A DNA stretch of 51,347 nt from Burkholderiales bacterium (GCA_020248665.1 JADCHE010000101.1:1-51347), one strand, 5' to 3'; shown: positions 20,435 through 28,283, numbered from the stretch's first letter. The notes: generated by a model from the letters alone, not told the origin. A program made the numbers and translations.

Positions 20435-20737
20435 TCAGTCGGTGCGGCGGGCGGGGCGTTCGGTGTCGGCGGGCACTGCGGACGACCCGGACGCACCCGG
20501 CGCGGCCTCGGCGGGCGATCGGGCCGGCGGCAGCACCACGGTGCCGCTCGACGGCGTGCGCACGCGCGGGGCCGGCTCGGGCGGCGGCTTCGGCAGGTAC
20601 AACGGACCGCGCTGGCCGCAGGCCGCGAGCAGCGAACCCGCTAGAATCGCCGCCACCGGGACGCGCGATCGGCGCGCGGCCCGGGCGATCACGCGAGCGC
20701 GGGCGCGCAGCGCGCCGCCGGAGCCATCACCGACCAT
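20435..20737 (-). CDS. lptM: LPS-assembly lipoprotein LptM (YifL) family
   Basis: 100 residues. Lipobox LAGSLLAAC with the following GQRGPLYLPKPP is the LptM signature; LptM assists maturation of the LptD outer-membrane LPS translocon. The rest is Pro/Ala-rich and disordered. From ATG 20737 the positively charged segment before the hydrophobic core is unusually long (about 27 residues); GTG at 20692 (MIARAARRSR...) would give a textbook lipoprotein signal and 85 residues. Adjacent to lysA and divergent from cyaY, the usual arrangement. Confidence 0.9.
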   Translation of the reverse strand: MVGDGSGGALRARARVIARAARRSRVPVAAILAGSLLAACGQRGPLYLPKPPPEPAPRVRTPSSGTVVLPPARSPAEAAPGASGSSAVPADTERPARRTD

Positions 20738-20751
20738 GAGGCCAGCATAGC

Positions 20752-21081
20752 ATGAGCGATCCGGCTTTCCAGCGCGCCGCGGACGCGACCCTCGACGCGA
20801 TCGAGGCCGCGCTCGAGCGCGCGGCCGACGACGGCCTCGACGTCGACGTCGAGCGGCAGGGCAACGTGATCACGCTGACCTTCGACGACGATTCGAAGAT
20901 CGTCGTCAACAGCCACTCCGCCGCGCAGGAGATCTGGATCGCCGCGCGCGCGGGCGGCTTCCACTACCGCCAGCGCGACGGGCGCTGGGTCGATGGTCGC
21001 GGCGGCGACGAGCTGTGGGCCGCGTTGTCGCGACTCGTCAGCCAGCAGGGCGGCTCCGCGGTCGTGCTCGCGGCGCGCTGA
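20752..21081 (+). CDS. cyaY: Bacterial frataxin CyaY
   Basis: 109 residues. Iron-binding regulator of the IscS cysteine desulfurase in Fe-S cluster assembly. The acidic first helix (DATLDAIEAALERAADDGLDVDVE) and the strand motif NVITLTFDDDSKIVVNSHSAAQEIWIAARAGGFHY are characteristic; WVDGRGGDELWAALSRLV closes the domain. The divergent lptM ATG is only 14 bp away, leaving no room for a standard promoter between them if both ATG starts are used. Confidence 0.95.
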   Translation: MSDPAFQRAADATLDAIEAALERAADDGLDVDVERQGNVITLTFDDDSKIVVNSHSAAQEIWIAARAGGFHYRQRDGRWVDGRGGDELWAALSRLVSQQGGSAVVLAAR

Positions 21082-21114
21082 GCGGCGCCCGGGGGAGCGC
21101 ACGCCGCCGCGTGC

Positions 21115-21327
21115 TCATCCTTCGGGCGGCGCGAGCCCGTGCCGCGCGAGCGCGAGCGCCTCGCGCAGCACGTCGAGGTCGGCGACCTGGTTCGCGAGCA
21201 GCAGCACCAGCCGGCAGTTGAGCGCGACGCTCGCCGCGTCGTCGAGGCCGCGGTGCGCGGCGATCAGCGCCTCGTAGAAGTCGTCCGGGCGCTCGAGCGC
21301 GGGCTCGACGTTCAGTCGGGCGCTCAT
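21115..21327 (-). CDS. DUF2783-type small protein paired with the monooxygenase
   Basis: 70 residues: the core RPDDFYEALIAAHRGLDDAASVALNCRLVLLLANQVADLDVLREALALAR matches my memory of DUF2783, a short helical family usually encoded beside PHBH-type FAD hydroxylases of aromatic degradation. Its ATG overlaps the monooxygenase stop by 4 bp (ATGA), so the two are translationally coupled. Function is not established; a partner or stabilising role is a guess. Confidence 0.8.
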   Translation of the reverse strand: MSARLNVEPALERPDDFYEALIAAHRGLDDAASVALNCRLVLLLANQVADLDVLREALALARHGLAPPEG

Positions 21328-23081
21328 CGTCCGGCCTCGGCGACGCCGGCCGCCGGCACGCGGCGCATCGCGCGCGCGACCGCGTCGGCGAGGCGCTCGC
21401 CGTCGGGCGCGCGCCATCGTGCGCAGACGTGCTGGTCGGGCCGCAGCAGGTAGGCGGTGCCGGGCCGCGCGTCGCAGCGCCGCGCGAGCAGCCCCTCGCG
21501 GTCGAGCAGCACCTGCGCGACGTCGGCGAGGCGGCGGGCGTCGAGCCGCTCGGCGAGCGGCGCCGCATGCCGCGACGTGGCGGGCAGCACGATCGAGACG
21601 CGCGGCACCGGCAGGCCGCCCCGCGCACACGCGTCGCGCAGCGCCGCGACCTGCGCGGCCGTGCCGGGCGCATCGGCCGCATCGTCGAAGAGCAGCAGGT
21701 CGAAGCACCCGCCCGCTCGCTGCAGCCACCACGCGGGCTCGCCGTCGGCGGTCGCGAGCGGTGCGTCGACCGAAGGCGCGCCCGGGCGCATCGCGGGCGC
21801 GTCGAACGCGCCGGACGCGTCCTCGCAGCGCGAGTTGGCCGGGCTCGCGTCGAGCACCGCGGGCACCGACAGCCGGCCGCTGTTGACCAGCCGCCGCGCG
21901 AACGGCAGCGTTGCCGCGAGCTCGAGCGTCGCGTCGCGGAACGCGCGCGCGACCGGCGACTTGGGCGTGATGAAGTCGGTGCTGCGCGTCGAGTTCAGGA
22001 TGTTCTCGTCGGCCGCGGCCTCGCGCTCGCGCGCCCAGTCGTCGAGCACCGCCTCGCCCGCCTCGCCGCGGACCACCGCCGCGAGCCGCCACGCGAGCGC
22101 GTCGGCGTCCTGGATGCCGGAGTTCGCGCCGCGCGCGCCGAACGGCGAGACCTGGTGCGCGCAATCGCCGGCGAAGAGCGTGCGGCCGTGGCGGAACGCG
22201 TCCATCCGCCGGCACTGGAACGTGTAGACACTGACCCATTCGAGCTCGAAGTCGCGCTCGCCGAGCATCGCGCGCAGCCGCGGCAGCACGCGCTCGGGCT
22301 TCTTCTCCTCCTCGGGGTCGGCGTCCCATCCGAGCTGGAAGTCGACGCGCCACACGTTGTCGGCCTGCCGGTGCAGCAGCACCGACTGGCCCGGGTGGAA
22401 CGGCGGGTCGAACCAGAACCAGCGCTCGGTCGGATAGTCGGCCTTCATCGTGACGTCCGCAATCAGGAACCGGTCGCGGAACACCTGGCCCTTGCTCTCC
22501 AGGCCGAGCAGGTGGCGCACCGGGCTCCTCGCGCCGTCGGCGACGACCAGCCAGTCGGCCTCGAGCCGGTAGACGCCGTCGGGCGTCTCGATCGAGAGCT
22601 CGACCCGGTCCTCGCGCGGCACGACCTTCGTGACCGTGTTGCGCCAGCGCAGGTCGACGCCCGGCAGCGCGGCGGCGCGCGCGACCAGCGCCTCCTCGAG
22701 GTGGTACTGCTGCAGGTTCACGAACGCGGGTCGGCGGTGGCCGGACTCGGGCAGCAGGTCGAAGCCGTAGACTTCGCGATCGCGCAGGAACACGCGGCCG
22801 CGGCTCCAGCTCACACCGCGCTCGACGATCGGCTGCGCGCACCCGAGCCGGTCCAGGATCTCGAGCGAGCGCTTCGCGTAGCAGACCGCGCGCGAGCCGA
22901 CGCTGACGGTCTGGTCCTCGTCGAGCAGCACGACCCGCTGGCCGTGCAGGGCGAGGTCGATCGCGGTGCACAGGCCGACCGGCCCGGCGCCGACGACGAC
23001 GACCGGGTGGCGGGCTGCCGCGCCCGGGCGCTGGTCCGCGCTGCGGCGATAGCGGAAGGTGGGGTTGGCGTAGGTCTTCAT
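21324..23081 (-). CDS. FAD-dependent aromatic monooxygenase (PHBH fold, MhpA/PheA-like)
   Basis: 585 residues. Inserts one oxygen atom into an aromatic substrate using NAD(P)H. FAD motif GAGPVG (31-36) in VVVVGAGPVGLCTAIDLALHG, DG motif VVADGARSPVRHLLG, and GD motif LFAGDCAHQVSPFGARGANSGIQDADALAWRL are complete. A C-terminal thioredoxin-like domain (about 430-570) is as in phenol hydroxylase relatives. Apart from the DUF2783 partner, no ring-cleavage or catabolic genes lie nearby, so the substrate is unknown and pathway context is missing here. The N-terminal 25 residues are non-conserved. Confidence 0.9.
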   Translation of the reverse strand: MKTYANPTFRYRRSADQRPGAAARHPVVVVGAGPVGLCTAIDLALHGQRVVLLDEDQTVSVGSRAVCYAKRSLEILDRLGCAQPIVERGVSWSRGRVFLRDREVYGFDLLPESGHRRPAFVNLQQYHLEEALVARAAALPGVDLRWRNTVTKVVPREDRVELSIETPDGVYRLEADWLVVADGARSPVRHLLGLESKGQVFRDRFLIADVTMKADYPTERWFWFDPPFHPGQSVLLHRQADNVWRVDFQLGWDADPEEEKKPERVLPRLRAMLGERDFELEWVSVYTFQCRRMDAFRHGRTLFAGDCAHQVSPFGARGANSGIQDADALAWRLAAVVRGEAGEAVLDDWAREREAAADENILNSTRSTDFITPKSPVARAFRDATLELAATLPFARRLVNSGRLSVPAVLDASPANSRCEDASGAFDAPAMRPGAPSVDAPLATADGEPAWWLQRAGGCFDLLLFDDAADAPGTAAQVAALRDACARGGLPVPRVSIVLPATSRHAAPLAERLDARRLADVAQVLLDREGLLARRCDARPGTAYLLRPDQHVCARWRAPDGERLADAVARAMRRVPAAGVAEAGR

Positions 23082-23092
23082 CGCGCGGGGGT

Positions 23093-23111
23093 CTCCGCGG
23101 CGGTCGCGGAG
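23093..23111. repeat. Inverted repeat upstream of the glsB-like gene
   Basis: CTCCGCG (23093-23099), 5-bp spacer, CGCGGAG (23105-23111). It lies about 40 bp upstream of the proposed -24/-12 promoter at 23150 and in the leader of the divergent monooxygenase. Candidate regulator-binding dyad; unproven in such GC-rich DNA. Confidence 0.35.
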
Positions 23112-23149
23112 CCGCCGTGCGCCGATTATCGCCGGCCCCGACCTTCGCC

Positions 23150-23165
23150 GGGCACGGCGGCTGCT
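23150..23165 (+). promoter_or_regulatory. Candidate sigma-54 promoter of the glsB-like gene
   Basis: GGGCACG-GCGG-CTGCT matches the -24/-12 consensus TGGCACG-N4-TTGCW at 10 of 12 defined positions and has the invariant GG (23151-23152) and GC (23163-23164) exactly 10 bp apart. Predicted start near 23176, leader about 31 nt, followed by the AGGAGA ribosome-binding sequence. Confidence 0.55.
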
Positions 23166-23206
23166 ACGTATGGTGGTGCCCCACGTACCACTCCAGGAGA
23201 ACCTCC

Positions 23207-23476
23207 ATGAACCTGCTCATCTGGCTCGTCGTCGGCGGCGTGCTCGGCTGGCTCGCCAGCATGATCATGCGCACCGACGCCCAACAGGGCGTCCTGCTGA
23301 ACGTCTTCGTCGGCATCGTCGGTGCGATGCTCGCAGGATGGCTGATCTCGCCGCTCCTCGGCGTCGGCACGATCAACCAGAGCAACTTCAGCCTCGGCGC
23401 CCTGGGCGTGTCGCTGGTGGGCGCGGTGATCTTGCTGGCGATCGTCAACCTGTTCCGCCGCGGCACGGTCCGCTGA
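23207..23476 (+). CDS. GlsB/YeaQ/YmgE-family stress membrane protein
   Basis: 89 residues, three hydrophobic spans: LIWLVVGGVLGWLASMIM, VLLNVFVGIVGAMLAGWLI and LGALGVSLVGAVILLAIVNLF. The pattern, including the family-typical GWLAS and GIVGAML, identifies the transglycosylase-associated (YeaQ/YmgE) group, small inner-membrane proteins induced by stress in E. coli; molecular function unknown. Start ATG has a strong CCAGGAGAACC ribosome-binding sequence. Proposed first member of a sigma-54-controlled set of units in this island. Confidence 0.9.
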   Translation: MNLLIWLVVGGVLGWLASMIMRTDAQQGVLLNVFVGIVGAMLAGWLISPLLGVGTINQSNFSLGALGVSLVGAVILLAIVNLFRRGTVR

Positions 23477-23591
23477 CGGTCCGCGGGAGGTGCGGCGCGC
23501 GCGTGCCGGCCTCGCCCGCGTCCGCGGTGTCTTCGATGCGGCCCGCCCGACGGGCTCGCTGCGGCAGCGTCCGTTCCCCGGCGCACCGTAC

Positions 23592-23607
23592 GGGCACGCG
23601 CCTTGCC
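23592..23607 (+). promoter_or_regulatory. Candidate sigma-54 promoter upstream of a small ORF and kinase genes
   Basis: GGGCACG-CGCC-TTGCC matches TGGCACG-N4-TTGCW at 10 of 12 positions; GG (23593-23594) and GC (23605-23606) are 10 bp apart. Predicted start near 23618, 41 nt before the ATG at 23659. The 115 bp between glsB and this promoter contain no other recognisable signal apart from two TCCGCGG copies (23480, 23521). Confidence 0.55.
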
Positions 23608-23658
23608 TGCGCGGAGGGTTCGGACTGGGCGACCCGGACCGGACGAGGAGAGACGACC

Positions 23659-23778
23659 ATGACCGACCGCCGCGTGCCCGACGCCCCGCCCCGACAGCGC
23701 AACGACCATCCCGAGCGACCGGTCCGGCCCGCCTCCGACCGCCCTGGCCGCGTCAGCACCGAACATCCGCGCACGTGA
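23659..23778 (+). CDS. Small Arg/Pro-rich hypothetical protein
   Basis: 39 codons, starting MTDRRVPDAPPRQRNDHPER and rich in Arg, Pro and Asp; no hydrophobic segment, probably disordered. Support for translation is the strong GACGAGGAGAGACGACC ribosome-binding sequence just before the ATG and a candidate sigma-54 promoter with a normal leader length upstream. No family recognised. It could instead be an untranslated leader of the kinase message. Confidence 0.45.
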   Translation: MTDRRVPDAPPRQRNDHPERPVRPASDRPGRVSTEHPRT

Positions 23779-23858
23779 ACCTGCCCGCTCTGCCGGGCGG
23801 GGCGCGGCCACCGGCGGATGTGGTTCAATCGCGCGTGGACCACTCCGGCCGGCACGAG

Positions 23859-24584
23859 ATGGCCTCGAGCGATCCGGCGCCCCTCCGGATGACCCGCGAC
23901 GAATTCGCGTCGCTGGTCGCTCACGAGCTGCGCAATCCGCTGAACGCGATGTCGGGCTGGGTGCACGTGCTCGGCGACGACGCGGGGCTGCGCTCCGACG
24001 CCGCCCAGCGCGCGCTCGGCGGGCTGCGCCGCGCGATCGACCTGCAGTTGCGGCAGATCGACACGCTCTCCCGCGTGCTGCAGCTGGCGGGCGGCACGCT
24101 CGAGCACGCCGAGCCGATCGAGCTCGGCGAGGTGCTCGAGGCCTGCGCCGACACGTTGCGCCCCGCGGCCGACGCCGCCGGTCGCGCGGTCGAGGTCGTG
24201 CGCGCCGGCGCGCCCGCGTGGCGGGCCGGCGACCGCGCCGCGCTGCTGTCGGCGCTGCGCGCGCTCGGCACCTACGGCCTGCGGCACGGCCTGCCCGGCG
24301 CGCCGCTGGTGCTCGCGCTCGATCGCGACGGCGGCGCCCCGACGATCCGCATCGGCATCGACGAGGGCGACGACGGCGGGCCCTCGATCTGGCACGGCTT
24401 CGGCGAGGGCAATGCGCGCCTGCCGCTCGAGTTGCTGCTCGCGACGCTGGTGCTCGAGGCGCACGGCGCGCGGGCCGCCCCGAGCGGCGATTGCCGCTCG
24501 GGCAACGCGCTCGCGTTGAGATTCGGGTCCGCCGCGGCGGACCTCAGCCCGGGCGAGGCGTCGCCCTCACGGCCGCACGCATGA
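23859..24584 (+). CDS. Degenerate histidine kinase / possible histidine phosphotransferase
   Basis: 241 residues. The dimerisation and phosphoacceptor domain is well kept: FASLVAHELRNPLNAMSGWVHVLG with H22, then the second helix. The expected ATP-binding domain (about 120-225) has lost its motifs: no N-box asparagine (RALGTYGLRHG instead), DEGDDGG where DxGxG should be, and no glycine-rich G2 box. No sensor or membrane region exists. It could relay phosphate as ChpT-like proteins do, or be an inactive regulator. ATG at 23859 is listed; GTG at 23835 would add 8 residues. The receiver gene follows 35 bp later. Confidence 0.75.
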   Translation: MASSDPAPLRMTRDEFASLVAHELRNPLNAMSGWVHVLGDDAGLRSDAAQRALGGLRRAIDLQLRQIDTLSRVLQLAGGTLEHAEPIELGEVLEACADTLRPAADAAGRAVEVVRAGAPAWRAGDRAALLSALRALGTYGLRHGLPGAPLVLALDRDGGAPTIRIGIDEGDDGGPSIWHGFGEGNARLPLELLLATLVLEAHGARAAPSGDCRSGNALALRFGSAAADLSPGEASPSRPHA

Positions 24585-24619
24585 GCGCGTGGCCGACTCC
24601 GCGAAGGAAGAACCCACCG

Positions 24620-25135
24620 ATGAACGACGCCACGATGGGCGCGACCGCGCCGGACGTCCCTTGCCGAGTGCTTGTCGTCGACGACAACGTCGACTCCGCG
24701 CAGAGCATGAGCCTTCTGCTGGGGCTCGAGGGCTATCAGGTCGAGTGCGCGTACGACGGGGAGCAGGCGCTGGTCGGCGCCGACCGGTTCCGTCCCGAGG
24801 TCGTGCTGCTCGACCTCGGCCTGCCGCGCTTCTCGGGCTACGAGGTCGCACGCCGCCTGCGCGCCGAGCCGACCGGTGACGACGTGCTGCTGGTCGCGGT
24901 GAGCGGCTACGGCCGCGAGCGCGACCGGCAGGCCGCGCGCGAGGCCGGCTTCGACCTGCACCTGACCAAGCCCGCCGACCCGGACGAGGTGCTGCGCGTG
25001 CTGTCCGAGCGTCGCGAGCTGCGCGAGGCCAGCCGACTCGCGGCCTCCGCGCTCACGACCACTGCGAAGCCGGGCGCTGGCGCGCGCGCATCGCCGTACG
25101 ACGTCCCCGCCGCAGGCGCAGCGGGCAATGCGTGA
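24620..25135 (+). CDS. Single-domain response regulator (receiver)
   Basis: 171 residues: a CheY-like receiver (about 15-130) with acidic pocket VVDDN, phosphoacceptor D65 in VVLLDLGLP, Ser/Thr switch in VAVSGYG and the lysine in HLTKPAD, then a 40-residue Ala-rich tail without any DNA-binding domain. It resembles the receiver half of hybrid kinases, so kinase plus receiver may be a split hybrid. GGAAGAACCCACCG precedes the ATG. Likely exchanges phosphate with the upstream degenerate kinase. Confidence 0.88.
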   Translation: MNDATMGATAPDVPCRVLVVDDNVDSAQSMSLLLGLEGYQVECAYDGEQALVGADRFRPEVVLLDLGLPRFSGYEVARRLRAEPTGDDVLLVAVSGYGRERDRQAAREAGFDLHLTKPADPDEVLRVLSERRELREASRLAASALTTTAKPGAGARASPYDVPAAGAAGNA

Positions 25136-25313
25136 CCCATGCGGCCGGTGCGAAGACCGCGCCCGCGAGGCTGGCCCGATCGTTCATGTAGACGCGCGGC
25201 ATCGCTGTTCCTTCCGGTGACGGTGCTCCGGGCATTCCTTCGACGACGCAGCACGGGCCATGCCCGGCGCGCGGCGCCGCGACGCCTGGGGACCTCCTCC
25301 CGATGACCGACCC

Positions 25314-26729
25314 ATGCCCCACGTCCTGATCGTCGACGACGAGCCGAACTCGGCCGAGATGCTCGCCACGGTGGTCCGCGGCGAAGGCTTCACGACCTCC
25401 GTCGCGGGCAGCCTGCGCGAGGCGCGCCAGCAGCTGATGATGATGCCGGCGCAGGTCGTGCTGCTGGACCTGCGGCTGCCCGACGGCAGCGGCATGGACC
25501 TCTTCGAGGACACCGAGCTGCGCGGCAACGCCGAGATCGTGCTGATCACCGGCCACGCGTCGCTCGAGACCTCGGTGCAGGCGCTGCGTCTGGGCGCCGC
25601 CGACTACCTGACCAAGCCGGTCGCGGTACCGCAGCTGAAGCGCGTGCTGTCGCGGCTCGCGCAGCCCGGCGACTTGCGCGCCGAGATCTCCGACATGCGC
25701 CAGGAGTTCCGTACCTCCGGGCGCTTCGGCCAGCTGTGGGGGCGCTCGGGGCCGATGCAGCGCGTCTACGACCAGATCGCACGCGTGTCGCCCACGGTGG
25801 TCAACGTGCTGCTGGTCGGCGAGAGCGGCACCGGCAAGGAGGTGGTCGCGCAGACCATCCACGGGCTGTCGCGACGGCGCACGCAGCCGTTCCTCGCGGT
25901 CAACTGCGGCGCGATCTCGCCGCAGCTGATCGAGAGCGAGCTGTTCGGCCACGAGAAGGGCTCGTTCACCGGTGCGATGCGTCAGCATCGTGGCTTCTTC
26001 GAGCGTGCGCACGGCGGCACGCTGTTCCTCGACGAGATCACAGAGATGCCGCTCGACCTGCAGGTGAAGCTGCTGCGGGTGCTCGAGATTGGCACTTTCG
26101 GGCGCGTCGGCTCCGACGAGGTGTTCGAGACCGACGTGCGGATCGTCGCGGCGACGAACCGCCAGCCGCTCGAGGCGGTCCACCAGGGCAAGCTGCGCGA
26201 GGACCTGTACTACCGCCTGAACGTCTTCCAGATCCTGTTGCCGCCGTTGCGCGAGCGCCTCGAGGACATCGAGCTGCTCGCGCCGCACTTCCTGCATCGG
26301 ATCAGCGCGGCCGAGGGCACGCCGAAGCGCTTCGCGCCGGCCGCGATCGAGCGGCTCAAGCAGTACCATTGGCCCGGCAACGTGCGCGAGTTGCGCAACG
26401 TCGTACAGCGCGCGTCGATCATGAGCGACGGCACGACGATCGAGCAGCTGCAGCTGCCCGACGAGGCAGGCTCGTTCGGCGCGTCGTCGGCCGACGGGCC
26501 GCCCGCCGGCGTGCCGCCGACGCTGCGGGTGCGCGTCGGCGCGTCGATCGCCGAGGTCGAGAGGCAGCTGATCTTCGCGACGCTCGAGCACTGCGGCGGC
26601 GTCAAGGAACGCACGGCCGATGTGCTCGGCATCAGCCAGAAGACGCTGTACAACCGGCTGCGCGAGTACGGGCAGAGCCGCGAGGTCGCGTCGGCGACCC
26701 GGCCGGCCGAGCCGCCGCCCTCTGCCTGA
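25314..26729 (+). CDS. Sigma-54-dependent response regulator (NtrC-type enhancer-binding protein)
   Basis: 471 residues. Receiver domain 1 to about 118 with D52 in VVLLDLRLPDGSG; AAA+ domain about 140-370 with Walker A GESGTGKE (169-176), the sigma-54-contacting loop GSFTGA (216-221, usual form GAFTGA), Walker B GGTLFLDE (234-241) and the WPGNVREL sensor region; C-terminal Fis-type helix-turn-helix (ADVLGISQKTLYNRLREYG). All parts for activating sigma-54 polymerase are present. No NtrB-like partner kinase is adjacent. No clear ribosome-binding site precedes ATG 25314; ATG 25260 in the same frame is an alternative. Ends 54 bp from the convergent rpoN stop. Confidence 0.93.
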   Translation: MPHVLIVDDEPNSAEMLATVVRGEGFTTSVAGSLREARQQLMMMPAQVVLLDLRLPDGSGMDLFEDTELRGNAEIVLITGHASLETSVQALRLGAADYLTKPVAVPQLKRVLSRLAQPGDLRAEISDMRQEFRTSGRFGQLWGRSGPMQRVYDQIARVSPTVVNVLLVGESGTGKEVVAQTIHGLSRRRTQPFLAVNCGAISPQLIESELFGHEKGSFTGAMRQHRGFFERAHGGTLFLDEITEMPLDLQVKLLRVLEIGTFGRVGSDEVFETDVRIVAATNRQPLEAVHQGKLREDLYYRLNVFQILLPPLRERLEDIELLAPHFLHRISAAEGTPKRFAPAAIERLKQYHWPGNVRELRNVVQRASIMSDGTTIEQLQLPDEAGSFGASSADGPPAGVPPTLRVRVGASIAEVERQLIFATLEHCGGVKERTADVLGISQKTLYNRLREYGQSREVASATRPAEPPPSA

Positions 26730-26782
26730 GCCGCGGGCTTGCGCGCGGCCGCCGCGGCGGCCGGCCTGCGGGTCGCGGCCCT

Positions 26783-28222
26783 TCAGGCGGCCGTCATCGG
26801 CCGGTGCGACATACGGCGCACTTCCACGGAGGGGATCCGCAGCGCGTCGCGGTACTTCGACACCGTGCGCCGCGCGACCCGGACGCCGCGCTGCTCGAGC
26901 AGCCGCGTGAGCTTGATGTCGGACAGCGGCCGGTGCGCGTCCTCGGCGCCGATCAGCTCGGTGATCAGGGCGCGCACCGCGGTCGCCGAGCAGGGCGCGC
27001 CCGCGGCCGTCTCGACGTGGCTGCCGAAGAAGTGCTTGAAGTCGAGCAGCCCGCGCGGCGTCGCCATGTACTTGCGGCTGGTCACGCGCGAGACCGTCGA
27101 TTCGTGCAGCCCGACCGTGTCGGCGATCTCGCCGAGGGTCAGCGGCTTCATCGCCATCGGGCCGTAGTCGAGGAATCGACTCTGGTGGTCGACGATCGCC
27201 TGCGCGACGCGCTGGATCGTCTGGAAGCGCTGCTCGATGTTGCGCACCAGCCAGCGCGCCTCGCGCAGCTGCTGCGACACGGGCGAGCCGCCGCCCTCGC
27301 GGCCGCCCTTGTGGATGCCCGCGTAGAAGCGGCTCACGTGGATCCGCGGGATCACCTCGGGGTTGATCGAGGCCACCCACGTGCCCTTCTGGTGCTGGAC
27401 GATCACGTCGGCGACGACGAACTGCGTCTCGTCGGCGCCGTAGCTCGCGCCGGGCCGGGGCGTGAGGCCGCGCAGCAGCACGGTGGCCGCCTGCAGCGAC
27501 GACTCCTCGCAGGCGAGCTCGCGCTGCAGCCGCTGGAAGTCGTGCGCGGCGAGCAGGTCGAGGTGGCGGTCGACGATCCGGATCGCGACCTCGCGAACCG
27601 GATGCCGGTCGACGTCCAGCGCGAGCAACTGCAGCTTCAGGCACTCGGCGACCGAGCGCGCGGCGACGCCGATCGGGTCGAGCGCCTGCACGTGGCGCAG
27701 CGCGATCCGCAGCTCGTCGGCGTCGGGGGCCGGATCGAGCGGGCACGGCGTGCACAGTTCGTCGAGCGGCTGCGTCAGGTAGCCGGTCGCGTCGACCGCC
27801 TCGATCACCGCCTGCACCAGCATCCGGTCGCGGTCCGACAGGCGCAGGCAGCCTGCCTGCTGCAGCAGGTGCTCGCGCAGCGTCGGCCTGCCCGGCACCC
27901 TCAGCGCCGGATCCCACTCGTCGTCGCCGCCGCGGCTCGAGCGGTAGTCGGCCTTGCCGCCGCTCCACAGCTCGTCGAGTCCGTCGCTCGACGTCGAGGC
28001 CTCCTCCGCCGCCGCCTCGGGTGACTCGGGCGGCTCGGGCGCGTCGGTGCTGCCCGCGTCGTCGGGCTGCTCCACCGTCTCGAGGAACGGGTTGGTGGTG
28101 AGGACTTCCTGGACCTGCTGCTGGAACTCCAGCGAGGACAGCTGCAGCAGCTGGATCGAGCGCTGCAGGAAGGGGGTCATCGTCAGATGATGCCCGGCGC
28201 GCAGTTGCAGCGATACCGTCAT
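26783..28222 (-). CDS. rpoN: RNA polymerase sigma-54 factor, probable second copy
   Basis: 479 residues. Region I is intact (MTVSLQLRAGHHLTMTPFLQRSIQLLQLSS, the activator-responsive part), then a short acidic region II (PDDAGSTDAPEPPESPEAAAEEASTS), the core-binding region, the helix-turn-helix LGEIADTVGLHESTVSRVTSRKY, and the RpoN box ARRTVSKYRD (about 450-459; consensus ARRTVAKYRE). ATG 28222 has AGGAAGG five bases upstream and gives the family start; the frame is open further upstream without similarity. The usual neighbours of the housekeeping gene (lptB, hpf, ptsN) are absent, so I infer a paralogue dedicated to this island. Confidence 0.93.
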   Translation of the reverse strand: MTVSLQLRAGHHLTMTPFLQRSIQLLQLSSLEFQQQVQEVLTTNPFLETVEQPDDAGSTDAPEPPESPEAAAEEASTSSDGLDELWSGGKADYRSSRGGDDEWDPALRVPGRPTLREHLLQQAGCLRLSDRDRMLVQAVIEAVDATGYLTQPLDELCTPCPLDPAPDADELRIALRHVQALDPIGVAARSVAECLKLQLLALDVDRHPVREVAIRIVDRHLDLLAAHDFQRLQRELACEESSLQAATVLLRGLTPRPGASYGADETQFVVADVIVQHQKGTWVASINPEVIPRIHVSRFYAGIHKGGREGGGSPVSQQLREARWLVRNIEQRFQTIQRVAQAIVDHQSRFLDYGPMAMKPLTLGEIADTVGLHESTVSRVTSRKYMATPRGLLDFKHFFGSHVETAAGAPCSATAVRALITELIGAEDAHRPLSDIKLTRLLEQRGVRVARRTVSKYRDALRIPSVEVRRMSHRPMTAA

Positions 28223-28266
28223 CGCAGGCCTTCCTGATCGTTCATCGTGGCTGGATGCGGGAGCGC

Positions 28267-28283
28267 ACGCAAGGGTCGTGCCA
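28267..28283 (-). promoter_or_regulatory. Near-perfect sigma-54 promoter of rpoN
   Basis: On the minus strand TGGCACG-ACCC-TTGCG matches TGGCACG-N4-TTGCW at 11 of 12 positions, with GG (28282-28281) and GC (28270-28269) 10 bp apart. Predicted start near 28258 gives a 36-nt leader ending in the AGGAAGG ribosome-binding site of rpoN. The sigma-54 gene therefore appears to be read by a sigma-54 polymerase. Confidence 0.75.

Noticed and set aside
25053-25202. Minus-strand ORF of 49 codons (MPRVYMNDRASLAGAVF...) with an AAGGAAC ribosome-binding sequence.
   Set aside because: It lies largely antisense to the receiver gene, has no recognisable family and shows the composition of a shadow ORF in GC-rich DNA.
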